From contig CBDDJX010000003.1 in assembly GCA_965229885.1 (NCBI GenBank), positions 1,798,001 through 1,862,000 on the forward strand: a DNA stretch of 64,000 nt, in the 5' to 3' direction. Source of the stretch: DATLLJ01 sp965229885. Lineage in GTDB: Bacteria; Acidobacteriota; Vicinamibacteria; Vicinamibacterales; CAVVIG01. Below the pieces are notes generated by a model that ran no database searches, was not told the origin of the DNA, and saw only the letters and a list, made by a program, of their open reading frames with translations. Both the position numbers and the translations under genes were made by a program. This document shows positions 17,960-27,371 of this stretch, piece after piece; within the stretch, counting starts at the first letter, position 1, and every line of letters begins with the position of its first letter.

Positions 17960-18715
17960 CTATGGTACCAGGTCCGCGAGGCGCGCATAGACGTCACCGG
18001 CCCTGCGCTGCGCCTCTGGCGTGCGCACGGCGGCGAGCAGTTCCCTGTCGTTCAGCCAGCGCCCCGACGCAAGCCGGCCGGTTTCGCCCTTCGACCAGTT
18101 GAACTCGTACGGCCCCAGCCTCTTCAGGCGCGCGACGCACGCTTCAGCTTCCTCGGGCGTCCAGGGAAGAAACTCGAATGACAGAGCCGGCACCGCCCGT
18201 GAGAGTCCCGCAAGGATCGCGGCTTCGCTGCCTTCGCAGTCGATCTTCACGAAATTCGGAACGCCGAATCGATTGATCAAACGGTCGAGGGTCGTCGTCT
18301 CGACCTCGATCCGCCGATTCCATTCCACGCCCCTGAACCCCTCCTCCTTTGCACGCGCCTCGCGCCAGTCATTGGCCAGCGTCGTCACGGTCGGCGTGCG
18401 CTCGCTCAGCGCCAGGGTCGCCACGCCCGCAACGGCGCTGACGGCGGCTTCGACGACGGTGACATCGCGGTTGCGGCTGAAGAGTGCCCGCAGCACCCGC
18501 ACGAAATCGGGTTGCGGCTCGAGCGTGACGACGCGGCAGCCGAGCGCGGCGAAGGCGCGGGCGCGATTGCCGGCGTGTGCGCCGATGTCGAAGACGAGGT
18601 CGCCGGGACCGACGAGGCCGGCATACAGCGCCCGCATGCGGCGCTGGCGGCCGGGGATGCCGTGATAGATTGCCATCGAGCGGGCAAGACCAACGAAACG
18701 GTCGAACCGCGACAT
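17960..18715 (-). CDS. FkbM-family SAM-dependent methyltransferase
   Basis: A methyltransferase of the FkbM type, often acting on sugars or lipids in surface glycan or natural-product pathways. The 251 residues include the SAM motif VFDIGAHAGNRARAFAALG, the acidic post-motif VVTLEPQPDF, and the FkbM signature NFVKIDCEGSEAAILAGL with FEFLPW after it. ATG 18715 (MSRFDRFVG) is used because upstream in-frame sequence is antisense to the aat promoter region. There are no glycosyltransferases adjacent, so the substrate cannot be guessed. Confidence 0.85.
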   Translation of the reverse strand: MSRFDRFVGLARSMAIYHGIPGRQRRMRALYAGLVGPGDLVFDIGAHAGNRARAFAALGCRVVTLEPQPDFVRVLRALFSRNRDVTVVEAAVSAVAGVATLALSERTPTVTTLANDWREARAKEEGFRGVEWNRRIEVETTTLDRLINRFGVPNFVKIDCEGSEAAILAGLSRAVPALSFEFLPWTPEEAEACVARLKRLGPYEFNWSKGETGRLASGRWLNDRELLAAVRTPEAQRRAGDVYARLADLVP

Positions 18716-18752
18716 TGATCCGAGTGTATCCCGGCCGTCGTTTCCCTGTGCC

Positions 18753-19418
18753 ATGACCGATTGGTTGTCGCGACCCGAGCCCGTTGGCACGGCGCGCTGG
18801 GCATTTCCACCATCGTCCACGTGGCCTGAGGGCGATCTCATCGCTATCGGCGGCGACCTCGACGCCGCGACACTCATCGCTGCCTATCGCGCCGGCATCT
18901 TCCCGATGGTCGTCGAGACGCCTGAGAGCGTCCTGGCCTGGTGGTCACCCGATCCGCACGGCATCCTGCTGCTCGACGACTTGCGCGTGTCGCGATCGCT
19001 GCGTCGGAGCGCAAAGCGCTACGAAGTTCGCGTCGATACCTGTTTCGGCGACGTGATTCGCCGATGCGCTGATCCGTCGCGCGACAAGGCGTGGATCACG
19101 GAGGCGTTCATCGAGGCGTACATGAAGCTCCATCAACTCGGCTGGGCGCATAGCGTGGAGGTGTTCGATCGGGAGGGACAGCTGGCCGGCGGGTTGTACG
19201 GCGTGCGGATCAACGGGCTCTTCGCGGGCGAGTCGATGTTTCACGAGCAGCGCGACGCATCCAAAGTGGCGCTGATCGCGGTTGTGCAGCTGATGCGCGA
19301 GAGGGGCATGACCCTGCTCGATGTGCAATGGCACACCGAGCACCTCGGGTCGCTCGGAGCCACGGAGGTCGGCCGCCAGCAGTACCTGGCGCTTCTCGCC
19401 GATGCCGTCGAACAATAA
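18753..19418 (+). CDS. aat: Leucyl/phenylalanyl-tRNA--protein transferase
   Basis: Adds Leu or Phe to N-terminal Arg/Lys of proteins, marking them for ClpS/ClpAP (N-degron pathway). The 221-residue protein shows the family order: WAFPPSSTWPEGDLIAIGGD, AYRAGIFPMVVETPE, LAWWSPDPHGIL, then YGVRINGLFAGESMFHEQRD and a C-terminal DVQWHTEHLGSLGA. The start ATG is 37 bases from the divergent fkbM start, so the two share a short promoter region. Intact and of normal length. Confidence 0.95.
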   Translation: MTDWLSRPEPVGTARWAFPPSSTWPEGDLIAIGGDLDAATLIAAYRAGIFPMVVETPESVLAWWSPDPHGILLLDDLRVSRSLRRSAKRYEVRVDTCFGDVIRRCADPSRDKAWITEAFIEAYMKLHQLGWAHSVEVFDREGQLAGGLYGVRINGLFAGESMFHEQRDASKVALIAVVQLMRERGMTLLDVQWHTEHLGSLGATEVGRQQYLALLADAVEQ

Positions 19419-19464
19419 CCCGGGTCTACGTACGGTGTGGCCAGGAACCGTTAAGAAACGCGAG

Positions 19465-19980
19465 ATGCCCAGCGAACTTATTGACATCATCGAGTGGACG
19501 GACGACTCGCGCGATACGCTGTCCTACAGGTTTCCAGACGATGACCGCGCGATCGAACGGGGCGCGCAGCTCATCGTCCGCGGATCGCAGGCCGCGCAGT
19601 TCGTGTACCTGGGGCGGTACGGTGACACGTTCGGGCCTGGCAAGCACCGACTGACGACCGACAACATCCCGGTCCTGAACCGCATCAAGGGATGGAAGTA
19701 CGGCTTCGAGTCGCCGTTCAAGGCCGACGTTAACCCGGCGCTGATGGAAAAGTACGGCGTGGAGATGGCGAGTGTTGTCGTCGAGAACGTGTCGGTGCCG
19801 CCAGAAGTGGAGGAGGCCATCGACAAGCGCGCGAGCATGTCAGCCGTGGAAAGTCTGAACGACTACGTGAAGTACCAGATGGCCAAGGGATTCGAATAGG
19901 GCGCGGTCGGCGCCGGCGGAGTCGGCGCGGAGATGGCGGTCAGGATGTCGGTCGCGCAGCAGATAATGAGTCAGCAGGGC
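19465..19980 (+). pseudogene. SPFH/YdjI-type (virion-core-like) protein with internal deletion and a late TAG
   Basis: ATG 19465 begins the typical SPFH-YdjI N-terminus (ELIDIIEWTDDSRDTLSYRF; GSQAAQFVYLGRYGDTFGPG). After KYGFESPFKADV the sequence jumps directly to NPALMEKYGVEMASVVVENV and SVPPEVEEAIDKRASM, which in full-length members lies about 100 residues further on. So the central SPFH core has been removed without a frame change. A TAG at 19897-19899 then splits off the glycine-rich tail GAVGAGGVGAEMAV. The leftover ORF is 144 residues. Sequence to about 20048 shows no other gene. Confidence 0.7.
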
Positions 19981-20048
19981 CGGCAGTCCATCTGGCCGCC
20001 TTCGCCAGCGCGTCGGCGCTCAAGAAGGCGGACACTCCGTACGTCATC

Positions 20049-21242
20049 TCACACGCGGTTGGCGCGCATCTGCGATAGCGGGTACGCGGTTCCCCGCCAC
20101 GTGATCGTCCCGCTCAGTACCGCAATCAACGCGGATCGCCAGATGATGTAGACGAACAACAGCGCGGCCGCTGGGAAGCCGAGCACGTACGCCACGCGTG
20201 TGCCGTTGGCCATCCAAAAAATGAGGACGACGAGCAGTACGCTCGCCGCGTTGAGCGCGCGAGTCGCGCCGTCGGTAAGGAGGAGCGCGATGAACGGCCA
20301 GACATGCATCAGGCACAGCGCGGCCGAAGAGCCGACGACTTTCAAGAGGCTGTAGTCCACCCCTGCAAACGCGTTCTTCATCAGGCCGTCGATGAGCTCG
20401 CGGACTGATGCGTACCATTCCACCGTAATCAGGTCCCGCCCGACGGCCACGTCCTGGCGGAAGCCATGCTTCTTCACGAGCTTCCCGAGCTTCATGTCAT
20501 CGTCGGGCCGCATCGCGATCGGACGGTGCCCTCCGATGGCCCGATACGCCTCGGCGCGAATCAGGTTGAAGGCGCCGACGCCGATGTGCGCGCGGCTCCG
20601 CGGATCGCGCACCTTCCAGGGCCGCGAGTACATCGAGAAGAAGACGCCAAACGCCGCCACGAACGCGTTCAGCGCGGCGCCGGGCACCACGATGTCAGGA
20701 ATCACGGCGAGGTGATCGACGTCCTGCTCCTCGAGGAGGGCGACGGCCCTGCCGAGCGCGCTCGGCTCGAACACGATGTCGGCATCGGTGAAGAGGAGAA
20801 GGTCGCCGGTGGCCATCTCCGCGCCCAGGTGCAGCGCGTGGTTCTTGCCGAGCCAGCCGTCAGGCAGCTCCGCGATATTGACGATCGTGAGGCGAGGGGA
20901 CGCTTCTCGAGCAGCGTCCGGCTTCCCTGGTCTGAACGAAGGCGAAGGCAGCCTGACCTGCGAGAGACGATGCAGGATCGCAGCGGTCTCATCGGTTGAG
21001 CGGTCGTTGACGATGACGATGTCGAGGGCGGGATACGCCAAGCGAAGAAGGGAAGAGACGGCAGCTTCGATGCCGCGCGCCTCGTTGCGCGCGGCGACGA
21101 TGATGGACAGCTGCGGCGTGGTTCGCGCGGGCGTCACGTCTTTCAGGAAGCGCAGCCGCCGGTGGCCGATCGCAAAGTCGATGAACACGCCGGCGAGCAG
21201 GAGTGTGGTGAGCGCCGCGAGCACCAGGAGCGCGAGGTCCAC
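20049..21242 (-). CDS. Membrane glycosyltransferase, GT2 family
   Basis: A processive-type GT2 with one N-terminal membrane segment (LALLVLAALTTLLLAGVFI), the catalytic domain, and three to four C-terminal membrane helices. Motifs are LSIIVAARNEARGIEAAVSS, VNDRSTDETAAIL, TDADIVFEPSALGRA and a late RPDDDMKLGK. It resembles hydroxychlorobactene/carotenoid glucosyltransferase-like GT2 proteins, but the acceptor is unknown. GTG 21242 starts just before the first helix. Between ILHRLSQ and RLTIVNIAELPDGWLGKNHA there is an extra loop of about 20 residues whose DNA contains palindromic repeat type C, probably a repeat-derived insertion. Confidence 0.85.
   Translation of the reverse strand: MDLALLVLAALTTLLLAGVFIDFAIGHRRLRFLKDVTPARTTPQLSIIVAARNEARGIEAAVSSLLRLAYPALDIVIVNDRSTDETAAILHRLSQVRLPSPSFRPGKPDAAREASPRLTIVNIAELPDGWLGKNHALHLGAEMATGDLLLFTDADIVFEPSALGRAVALLEEQDVDHLAVIPDIVVPGAALNAFVAAFGVFFSMYSRPWKVRDPRSRAHIGVGAFNLIRAEAYRAIGGHRPIAMRPDDDMKLGKLVKKHGFRQDVAVGRDLITVEWYASVRELIDGLMKNAFAGVDYSLLKVVGSSAALCLMHVWPFIALLLTDGATRALNAASVLLVVLIFWMANGTRVAYVLGFPAAALLFVYIIWRSALIAVLSGTITWRGTAYPLSQMRANRV
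20929..20958 (-). repeat. Palindromic repeat type C inside the GT2 gene
   Basis: On the minus strand GGTCAGGCTGCCTTCGCCTTCGTTCAGACC is flanked by GGTC/GACC-like ends and lies in frame in the GT2 gene (about residues 95-104). It shares the GGCTGCCTTCGCCTTCG core with 21967-21991, one kilobase away in intergenic DNA. Confidence 0.7.
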
Positions 21243-21249
21243 GGGGCGA

Positions 21250-21955
21250 CTACAGCCTCTTCCTCGGCAGGTCGCCAAGGAGGCCGAGCCCGATCTCAAT
21301 GAGATTGGGCGCCGAGGCAGCACGCTCCTCAGCCTTCAAGGCCCGCATCAGGGCGTCGATGTCGGCGGCTTCGCGTGACGGCGGCGCCGTCGATGCGGCA
21401 GCCGCGGGCACGTGGCCGGCCGCCGCGGTCTGCAGCTGACCGATGGTCCGCGCCATCTGCTGCAGGTCCAGTATCGACATGGCCGATCCGCAGTGAGCGC
21501 ACGCGGAATCCTTCGCGAGATCGATCGCGGCGCCGCAGTTCGAGTAGTTGATCGTCTGAACGTTCTGCCGCAGCTCGTCGAGTTGCTGCGGCGTCAGCGG
21601 GCGGACAAAATCCTTCTCGCGCAGAAAATCGATATACGCCATCAGGCGGCCATGGCCGGCATCGCATCGCCAGCACCGAAACGGCGTCGTTCGCTGGATG
21701 TCGTGTGTCAGTAAGGAGGCGCCCCTGGCGGCGCGGACAACGCAGGGCGCCCGTGAGCGGCGTCGCCGGCGAACTGGACCGCTCGCTGACGATCCCGAAC
21801 ACCCTCAGCGTCGCCGCCGGCGCCATCCGCAGGTCCTCGTACCGATCGAACCAGATCGCGCGGCACGCCTGGCACAGATCGATGTCGAGCGTCGTGCCGA
21901 GCCGCGCACCAAGTTCGAGGTGCGTCGTCTCGCCAGCGCAGCTGGGGCAGGTCAT
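21250..21955 (-). pseudogene. Double zinc-ribbon protein, frameshifted
   Basis: ATG 21955 opens a zinc-ribbon protein (MTCPSCAGETTHLELG, then DLCQACRAIWFDRYEDLRM). The frame fails near 21710, after a CPRC-like motif already changed to CPRR. The second half is in the next frame (QRTTPFRCWRCDAGHG, then NCGAAIDLAKDSACAHCGSA) and ends LGLLGDLPRKRL. Without the shift this is one protein of about 235 residues with three cysteine ribbons. The downstream portion from ATG 21642 could still be translated as a 130-residue protein. The GT2 gene follows 8 bases later. Confidence 0.65.
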
Positions 21956-21966
21956 GACTCCAGTTC

Positions 21967-21991
21967 GGCTGCCTTCGCCTTCGCTCAGGCC
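21967..21991 (+). repeat. Palindromic repeat type C, intergenic copy
   Basis: GGCTGCCTTCGCCTTCGCTCAGGCC lies between the DAHP synthase stop and the zinc-ribbon gene start. It matches the copy inside the GT2 gene over about 22 bases. Confidence 0.65.
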
Positions 21992-22006
21992 AGGAGCGCC
22001 GGATAA

Positions 22007-23080
22007 CTACGTGCGATCGGCCCGGACGCCACGTTTTCGCTGGGCCTTTGCGAAGTGCTCGAGCAGCGGCTCGGTCTGGGCCAGCGAGATGCACGCGTCC
22101 GTGATGCTCTGGCCGTACGTCGCGCGTTGCCCCGGCACGTAGTCCTGCCGCCCTTCCACGAGATGGCTCTCGAGCATCGTCCCGAAAATCTGCCAGCTCC
22201 CTGACGCCACCTGCTCACAGATCGATGCCGCGACGTCCGCCTGCTTCGCGTGATCTTTCAGGCTGTTGCCGTGCGAGCAGTCGACCATCACCGTTTCGCG
22301 CAGCCCCTTGACCGCCAGCCTGGCGCACACTTTGCTGATGTGGTCGACGTCGTAGTTCGGCCCGGTTCGGGCACCGCCGCGCAGGATCACGTGGCACGAG
22401 TCGTTGCCGGTCGTCTGGAAGATGGCCGACACGCCCTGCTTGGTCACCGAGAGAAACCAGTGCGGCGACCCCGCCGCCACCGCGGCATCGACGGCGGTCT
22501 GCACGTTGCCGTCCGTGCTGTTCTTGAACCCGACTGGCATCGAGAGCCCAGACGCCAGCTCGCGATGCACCTGGCTCTCCGTCGTCCGCGCGCCAATGGC
22601 CACCCACGATGTGAGGTCCGCGATGTGCTGCGGAATCTGCGTGTCGAGGAACTCCGACGCGGTGGGGAGGCCCATGTCGTTGACGTCGAGCAGGAGCTGG
22701 CGGGCCAGTCGCAATCCCCGGTTGATGTGATAGCTCTCATCGAGATCGGGATCGTTAATCAGCCCTTTCCAGCCGACCGACGTCCGCGGCTTCTCAAAGT
22801 AGCTGCGCATCACGACGATGAGGCTGTCCCTGTAGCGCTCGGCCAGCTTTACCAGGCGCCCGGCATATTCGAGGGCCGCCTTCGGGTCGTGAATCGAACA
22901 CGGTCCCGCGATCACCACGAGGCGTGGATCGCGGCCATGGAGCGCGTGGCCGATGGTTTGCCGTGCATCGGCCACGATATTGGAAACCCGCTCGGTGATC
23001 GGAATTTCTTCGACCAGTATCGCGGGCGGAATGAGCGGGCGCACCTGCGTGATCCGCAGGTCGTCGGTCTGCTTGAACAT
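22007..23080 (-). CDS. aroF: 3-deoxy-7-phosphoheptulonate (DAHP) synthase, class I
   Basis: Condenses phosphoenolpyruvate and erythrose-4-phosphate in the first step of the shikimate pathway. The 357-residue protein is of the E. coli AroF/AroG/AroH type, with VVIAGPCSIHDPKAALEYA, VVMRSYFEKPRTSVGWKGL, ARTTESQVHRELASGLSMPV, GFKNSTDGN and VMVDCSHGNSLKDH, which carry substrate and metal ligands. Which of the three feedback types it is cannot be read reliably, so the symbol is only a class label. It is a single-gene unit divergent from nothing close; deaD lies upstream on the same strand. Confidence 0.93.
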   Translation of the reverse strand: MFKQTDDLRITQVRPLIPPAILVEEIPITERVSNIVADARQTIGHALHGRDPRLVVIAGPCSIHDPKAALEYAGRLVKLAERYRDSLIVVMRSYFEKPRTSVGWKGLINDPDLDESYHINRGLRLARQLLLDVNDMGLPTASEFLDTQIPQHIADLTSWVAIGARTTESQVHRELASGLSMPVGFKNSTDGNVQTAVDAAVAAGSPHWFLSVTKQGVSAIFQTTGNDSCHVILRGGARTGPNYDVDHISKVCARLAVKGLRETVMVDCSHGNSLKDHAKQADVAASICEQVASGSWQIFGTMLESHLVEGRQDYVPGQRATYGQSITDACISLAQTEPLLEHFAKAQRKRGVRADRT

Positions 23081-23112
23081 GAGTCTGGATAATTATGCCT
23101 CACGCGACGACA

Positions 23113-24885
23113 TCACGCTCTTGAGTCGCGCCGCACAGGGACCTTCTTGCCCCGAATCGTGGTGGCTTTGATCGCCTCGACGATGTCGTCGGCGAGTATT
23201 TCCGGGACTTCTATATAGGACGACCGGTCGCCGATCTCAATCGCGCCGAGCGACCCCGACTGGATGCCTGCTTCGCCCGTAATCGCGCCCACGAGATCGG
23301 CGGGCCGGATGCCGGCCTGCCGGCCGGCGCCAATGTAGAGGCGAATCGTCCGGCCATCGGTCGGAACAGGGCGGTCTCCCTTCCCGACGGGCCAGCGGCG
23401 CGGCGTTCTTGCCTCGGCCCGCGGCGTTGGTGCCCCGTGCCGGGGCGGTCCCCCCGGCGACCCCGGAGACGCGGGAAACGTTGCCGGCCTCGTAGATACC
23501 AGGGGCGCCAGAGGGACGGCAGCGACATTGATCCCCGGGATGGCACGACCTCCGCCTCCCGTGCCGTCGCCGGCGGCGGCGTGCGCCAACTTGACCGCGG
23601 CCGCCGCGATGTCCACGATATTGAATTCGTCCGAGAGCGATTCGACGACGACCCGGACGTCGTCATAGTCTTTGGCCAGCAGGTGCTCGCGTAGAGAGGC
23701 GCGAGTCAGATCGAGCTGCCGCGCACGAAGATCCGCGACAGTCGGCACCGTGGCGACCTCGATGTTTGTCCGCATGAAATTCTCGATGACGCGCAGCAGC
23801 CGATGCTCACGCGCTTCGGCCAGCGTGATGGCGACGCCTTCGCGTCCCGCCCGGCCGGTCCGGCCGATGCGGTGCAGGTACACCTCGGGCGACGCGGGAA
23901 CGTCGTAATTGACGACGTGTGAAATGTGCGTGATGTTGAGCCCGCGGGCCGCCACGTCGGTCGCGATCAGCAGATCCGCCTTCTGCGACCGGAAGAGCCC
24001 CATGACGTGATCCCGCTGCCGCTGCGGCATGCCGCCGTGCAGCGCCTCGCTGCGATGGCCGTGCGCGTTGAACGTTTCGACGAGCGCGTCGACTTCCATT
24101 CGTGTGCGGCAGAACACGAGCGTGGCGACCGGGTCCTCCATGTCGAGGATGCGTGCCAGCGTCGCCGGTTTGTGCGCGCGATTCACGATGTACGCGACTT
24201 GCCGGACCCTCGGCACCTTGCCTGCGGCCGGTTTCTCGCGCTCGATCGTCACGCGCGCAGGATTCTTGAGGTGGCGTCCCGCAATCGACAGAATTCGCGC
24301 CGGCATCGTCGCCGAAAAGAGCGCCGTCTGCCGTGACGCCGGCGTCGCTTTCAGAATGGCATCGAGATCGTCGGCGAAGCCCATGTCGAGCATCTCGTCG
24401 GCCTCGTCGAGGACGAGCAGCTGCAGGGTATCGAGTCGCAGCGTCGTGCGTTTGAGGTGATCCAGCGCGCGCCCGGGGGTCGCGACGACGATGTGGGCGC
24501 CTCGTTCGAGCGCGCGGATCTGCTGGTGCATTGGCGCGCCGCCGTACAGTGGCAGAACCGTGAGCCCCACGCCCTTGGCGTACTTGTGGACCGCCTCGGA
24601 CACCTGCATGGCGAGCTCGCGGGTCGGCACGAGCACCAGCCCGCAGGTCTGGCGCGGGCCCGGACGTCCCTCGCCTATTCGCTGCAGCATCGGCAGGGCG
24701 AACGCGGCGGTCTTCCCCGTGCCGGTCCCGGCCTGCCCGAGTAGATCGCGTCCTTTCAACAGCAGCGGAATCGTTTCGCGCTGAACAGGCGTCGGTTCTT
24801 CGTACCCGAGTGCGGCCACCCCATCGGTCAATTCGCGGCGCAATCCGAGGGAAGGGAAACCGACGGGCCGGTCAGAAGTGCTCAC
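23113..24885 (-). CDS. deaD: DEAD-box ATP-dependent RNA helicase (DeaD/CsdA type)
   Basis: RNA helicase for ribosome assembly and mRNA remodelling, often cold-induced. The 590 residues have a Q motif (GYEEPTPVQRETIP), Walker A AGTGTGKT, PTRELA, LVLDEADEMLDMGF, SAT, and the HRIGRTGRAG motif VI. The C-terminal region has a low-complexity proline/glycine stretch followed by a DbpA-type RNA-binding domain (RLYIGAGRQAGIRPADLVGA, ending VPVRRDSRA). That layout identifies the DeaD/CsdA subgroup. Normal length, standalone transcription unit. Confidence 0.93.
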   Translation of the reverse strand: MSTSDRPVGFPSLGLRRELTDGVAALGYEEPTPVQRETIPLLLKGRDLLGQAGTGTGKTAAFALPMLQRIGEGRPGPRQTCGLVLVPTRELAMQVSEAVHKYAKGVGLTVLPLYGGAPMHQQIRALERGAHIVVATPGRALDHLKRTTLRLDTLQLLVLDEADEMLDMGFADDLDAILKATPASRQTALFSATMPARILSIAGRHLKNPARVTIEREKPAAGKVPRVRQVAYIVNRAHKPATLARILDMEDPVATLVFCRTRMEVDALVETFNAHGHRSEALHGGMPQRQRDHVMGLFRSQKADLLIATDVAARGLNITHISHVVNYDVPASPEVYLHRIGRTGRAGREGVAITLAEAREHRLLRVIENFMRTNIEVATVPTVADLRARQLDLTRASLREHLLAKDYDDVRVVVESLSDEFNIVDIAAAAVKLAHAAAGDGTGGGGRAIPGINVAAVPLAPLVSTRPATFPASPGSPGGPPRHGAPTPRAEARTPRRWPVGKGDRPVPTDGRTIRLYIGAGRQAGIRPADLVGAITGEAGIQSGSLGAIEIGDRSSYIEVPEILADDIVEAIKATTIRGKKVPVRRDSRA

Positions 24886-24992
24886 ACAGCGATCATCTCA
24901 CTACTTTGAACGACCGGCCCACCTGACGCGAGCCATGTCGAATCAGGATGACCGGCAGTACACTTGCGCCGGGAGAGAAAGCCGGGAGAGAA

Positions 24993-25868
24993 ATGCCTCG
25001 CTTCAGTGCAGCGGAAATTCGGCGCTATTACGATCGCAACACCTCCGCCTTCGTGTCATTGGGGCAGGGCGGAAGTGTTGGCGCGATCCACCGTGCGGTA
25101 TGGGGCCCGGGCGTACGGAGCCGCGAGGAAGCGTTTCGTTACGTCGAGGACCAGATTGTCGAGCGCATCCGCCGTCTGCCGTTCGATGTGGACCGACCGC
25201 ACGTCGTCGATCTCGGCTGCGGTGTGGGCGCGAGTCTCGGCTATCTGGCCGGGCGGCTGCCAAGCATCCGCGGCACAGGCGTCACGTTGAGTCCTGTGCA
25301 GACGCGACTTGCGCAGGAGCGCATCCGGCAGGCGGGACTATCGGACCGAGTCACGTGCCTCGACGGTGATTACTGTGACTTACCGGCCAGCGTCAGGCTG
25401 GCCGACCTTGCATACGCAATCGAGTCGTTTGTACACGGACCCGATCCCGCGCGGTTCTTCAGAGAGTGCCGGAAGCTCGTCCGGCCAGGCGGACAGCTGG
25501 TGATTTGCGACGACTTCCGGCGGCCGACCACCGATCGTCGCGCGGCGTCGTCGATCGAGCGCTTCCGGCGGGGCGGGTATGTCAACACGCTGCTGACCGC
25601 GAACGAGATCCAGGCGCTCGCCCGGGAGGCCGGCTTCGAACACTTCTCGACGCTCGACCTGTCGGCGTATGTGAAGCTTGCTCGCCCGCGTGGTCGCGCG
25701 ATCGGCGCGCTGGCGGCTCTGACGGGCTGGATTCCGGCGATATGGTCGCGCCTTGGCCCACTTCTGGGCGGGAGCGCCCTGCAGGAGTGCCTGAAGCGCG
25801 GATGGATCGGCTACGATCTCGTGACGTTCACGCGATCGGAGGAAGGCGCTTCGCAGGCGTCTGCGTAA
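24993..25868 (+). CDS. Class I SAM-dependent methyltransferase
   Basis: A small-molecule methyltransferase of 291 residues. An N-terminal helix (RRYYDRNTSAFVSLGQGG) precedes the SAM-binding motif VVDLGCGVGASLGYLAGR, then VTLSPVQTRLAQERI and LDGDYCDLP. A C-terminal lid includes PGGQLVICDDFRRP. The pattern is close to sterol/tocopherol and geranyl-diphosphate methyltransferase-like proteins, but the substrate is not identifiable. ATG 24993 is chosen because GGGAGAG stands just upstream. It is convergent with the broken TPR gene, five bases apart. Confidence 0.8.
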   Translation: MPRFSAAEIRRYYDRNTSAFVSLGQGGSVGAIHRAVWGPGVRSREEAFRYVEDQIVERIRRLPFDVDRPHVVDLGCGVGASLGYLAGRLPSIRGTGVTLSPVQTRLAQERIRQAGLSDRVTCLDGDYCDLPASVRLADLAYAIESFVHGPDPARFFRECRKLVRPGGQLVICDDFRRPTTDRRAASSIERFRRGGYVNTLLTANEIQALAREAGFEHFSTLDLSAYVKLARPRGRAIGALAALTGWIPAIWSRLGPLLGGSALQECLKRGWIGYDLVTFTRSEEGASQASA

Positions 25869-25873
25869 GCGGC

Positions 25874-27296
25874 CTATCGATTGGCCGGTGGCCACACCTT
25901 GTCGAGCCGTGCCTTCACTTCAGCCGCCTCCCTCGTCCTGCCCTGCCTTTCGAGACTTCTCTGCAGGCCCGCTAGCGACCAGCCGTTGTCGGGAAACTTC
26001 TTCATGTCGCCGCGGAACGCCGCTTCCATGACTTTCGGGCGCCCGAGATCGAGGAGGGCGGTGCCCTGCAGCTGCCGCGTCGGAATCGGCTAGTCCGGCG
26101 GCTCCGTGTAGATGAGGCCGTCTTCGAGCGCGACGGCCCTGGCGAAGCGCCGTGTCGCTTCCAACGCATTCTTCCGCTGCACCGCGATCTCCCCAGAGAG
26201 GACTTCGTTGCCGATTGCGACGATGCTGCCGGCCATGTTCGTGCTGGAGATCGGCAGCGTCCTGAACGCCTGGTCATTGGTCGCCGCCTCCACGATCGCG
26301 CGCTCGGCCTCGGCTTCCCTGAGGCGGTTCTGCGCCGCGAGCGCGTCTGCGCGCCGGCCTTCGAGCGATGCGGAGGCGACGAAGAAGTGAATGTTGTGCG
26401 AGTAGTACCCCACTTGTCACATCATGTTGCCCGGCGCCGCGTCACCCGCGAAGTACGCCTCGTCAGCCTTGATCGCATTGACGTTGGCGGCCGAGGTATC
26501 GCTGTAGCGGCCGGTGCGCAGATAGACATGGCCGGGCATGTGGACAAGATGGCCCGCGCCCGGGACGAGTGCCGGAAGCGCGTCGGCGTACGGTTCGGCG
26601 CGCCCGAGTTCGGGCGACGCTTCGGCTGCGTGGATGTAGAGGTGAATGGCGCCCGCGTGCTTCGGATCGCGCGCGAGTACGGACTCGAGCGACGAGAGGA
26701 CCTCGTTGGTGAACTCTCTGGGCTTGCCGTCCTCGTCCCAGTAGTTCCACGGCGAGGTGTCCATCAGCGACTGCGCGAAGAGCGTGGCCGCGTCGAGGCC
26801 GCCGGGGTATGTCTTCACGACCCCGCGCATGGCGTCGGCGTACGCGCGGTCGAGCGGCGACCGGTCGGCTTTCGGATCGGCGGCGTACCGCTTGGCCAGG
26901 GCATCGATGTACGCCCGCTCAGCCTCCGAGGCGCCGCCCGTATGCATCCGCGCCTGCCCGATCGCGGCGAACCCCTCGCGGGCCGCCTCCTCGGTGATCG
27001 GCGCGTTGATATTGAGGCCGTACGCGAATGCCACGCCCCAGTAACACATCACGCAGTCGGGATCGAGGGCGATGCCCTGACGGAATGACCGAATCGCCTC
27101 GGCATGGTTGAACGCGTAGGACAACGTCAGCCCTTGCTCGAAATACTTCTGCGCCTCCGGCGAACGGGTCGTGATGGTAGGCGCCGAGCTTGCCGTACAG
27201 CGGCGCCTTCGCCGTGGGCGATTCCGGCGCGGACGCCGAGCAGGCCGACACCACGGCCACCGCCGCGACTGACAAGGCACGTCTAAAGCAGGTCAT
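25874..27296 (-). pseudogene. TPR-repeat secreted protein with a frameshift and two nonsense codons
   Basis: The signal-peptide start (MTCFRRALSVAAVAVVSACS) is in one frame and the TPR body in another, with the shift near 27175. The body (EAQKYFEQGLTLSYAFNHAE; PDCVMCYWGVAFAYGLNINA) then reads into TGA 26414-26416 after GNMM, resumes as QVGYYSHNIHFFVASASLEG, and meets TAG 26090-26092 after TEPPD, where relatives have tryptophan, before finishing PIPTRQLQGTALLDLGRP ... KVWPPANR. Intact relatives are about 500-residue periplasmic TPR proteins. Three separate lesions make loss of function clear. Confidence 0.82.
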
Positions 27297-27371
27297 CGTG
27301 GCTCTCTCGATCTCGAGGGCTTGGAACTCGGCCGATTATACGCGTCCGGAAGAGCGTGGTACGTTGGAGGG

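Noticed and set aside
26414..26416. Selenocysteine at the internal TGA of the TPR gene
   Set aside because: The gene also has a frameshift and a TAG, and no stem-loop of SECIS type follows the TGA.
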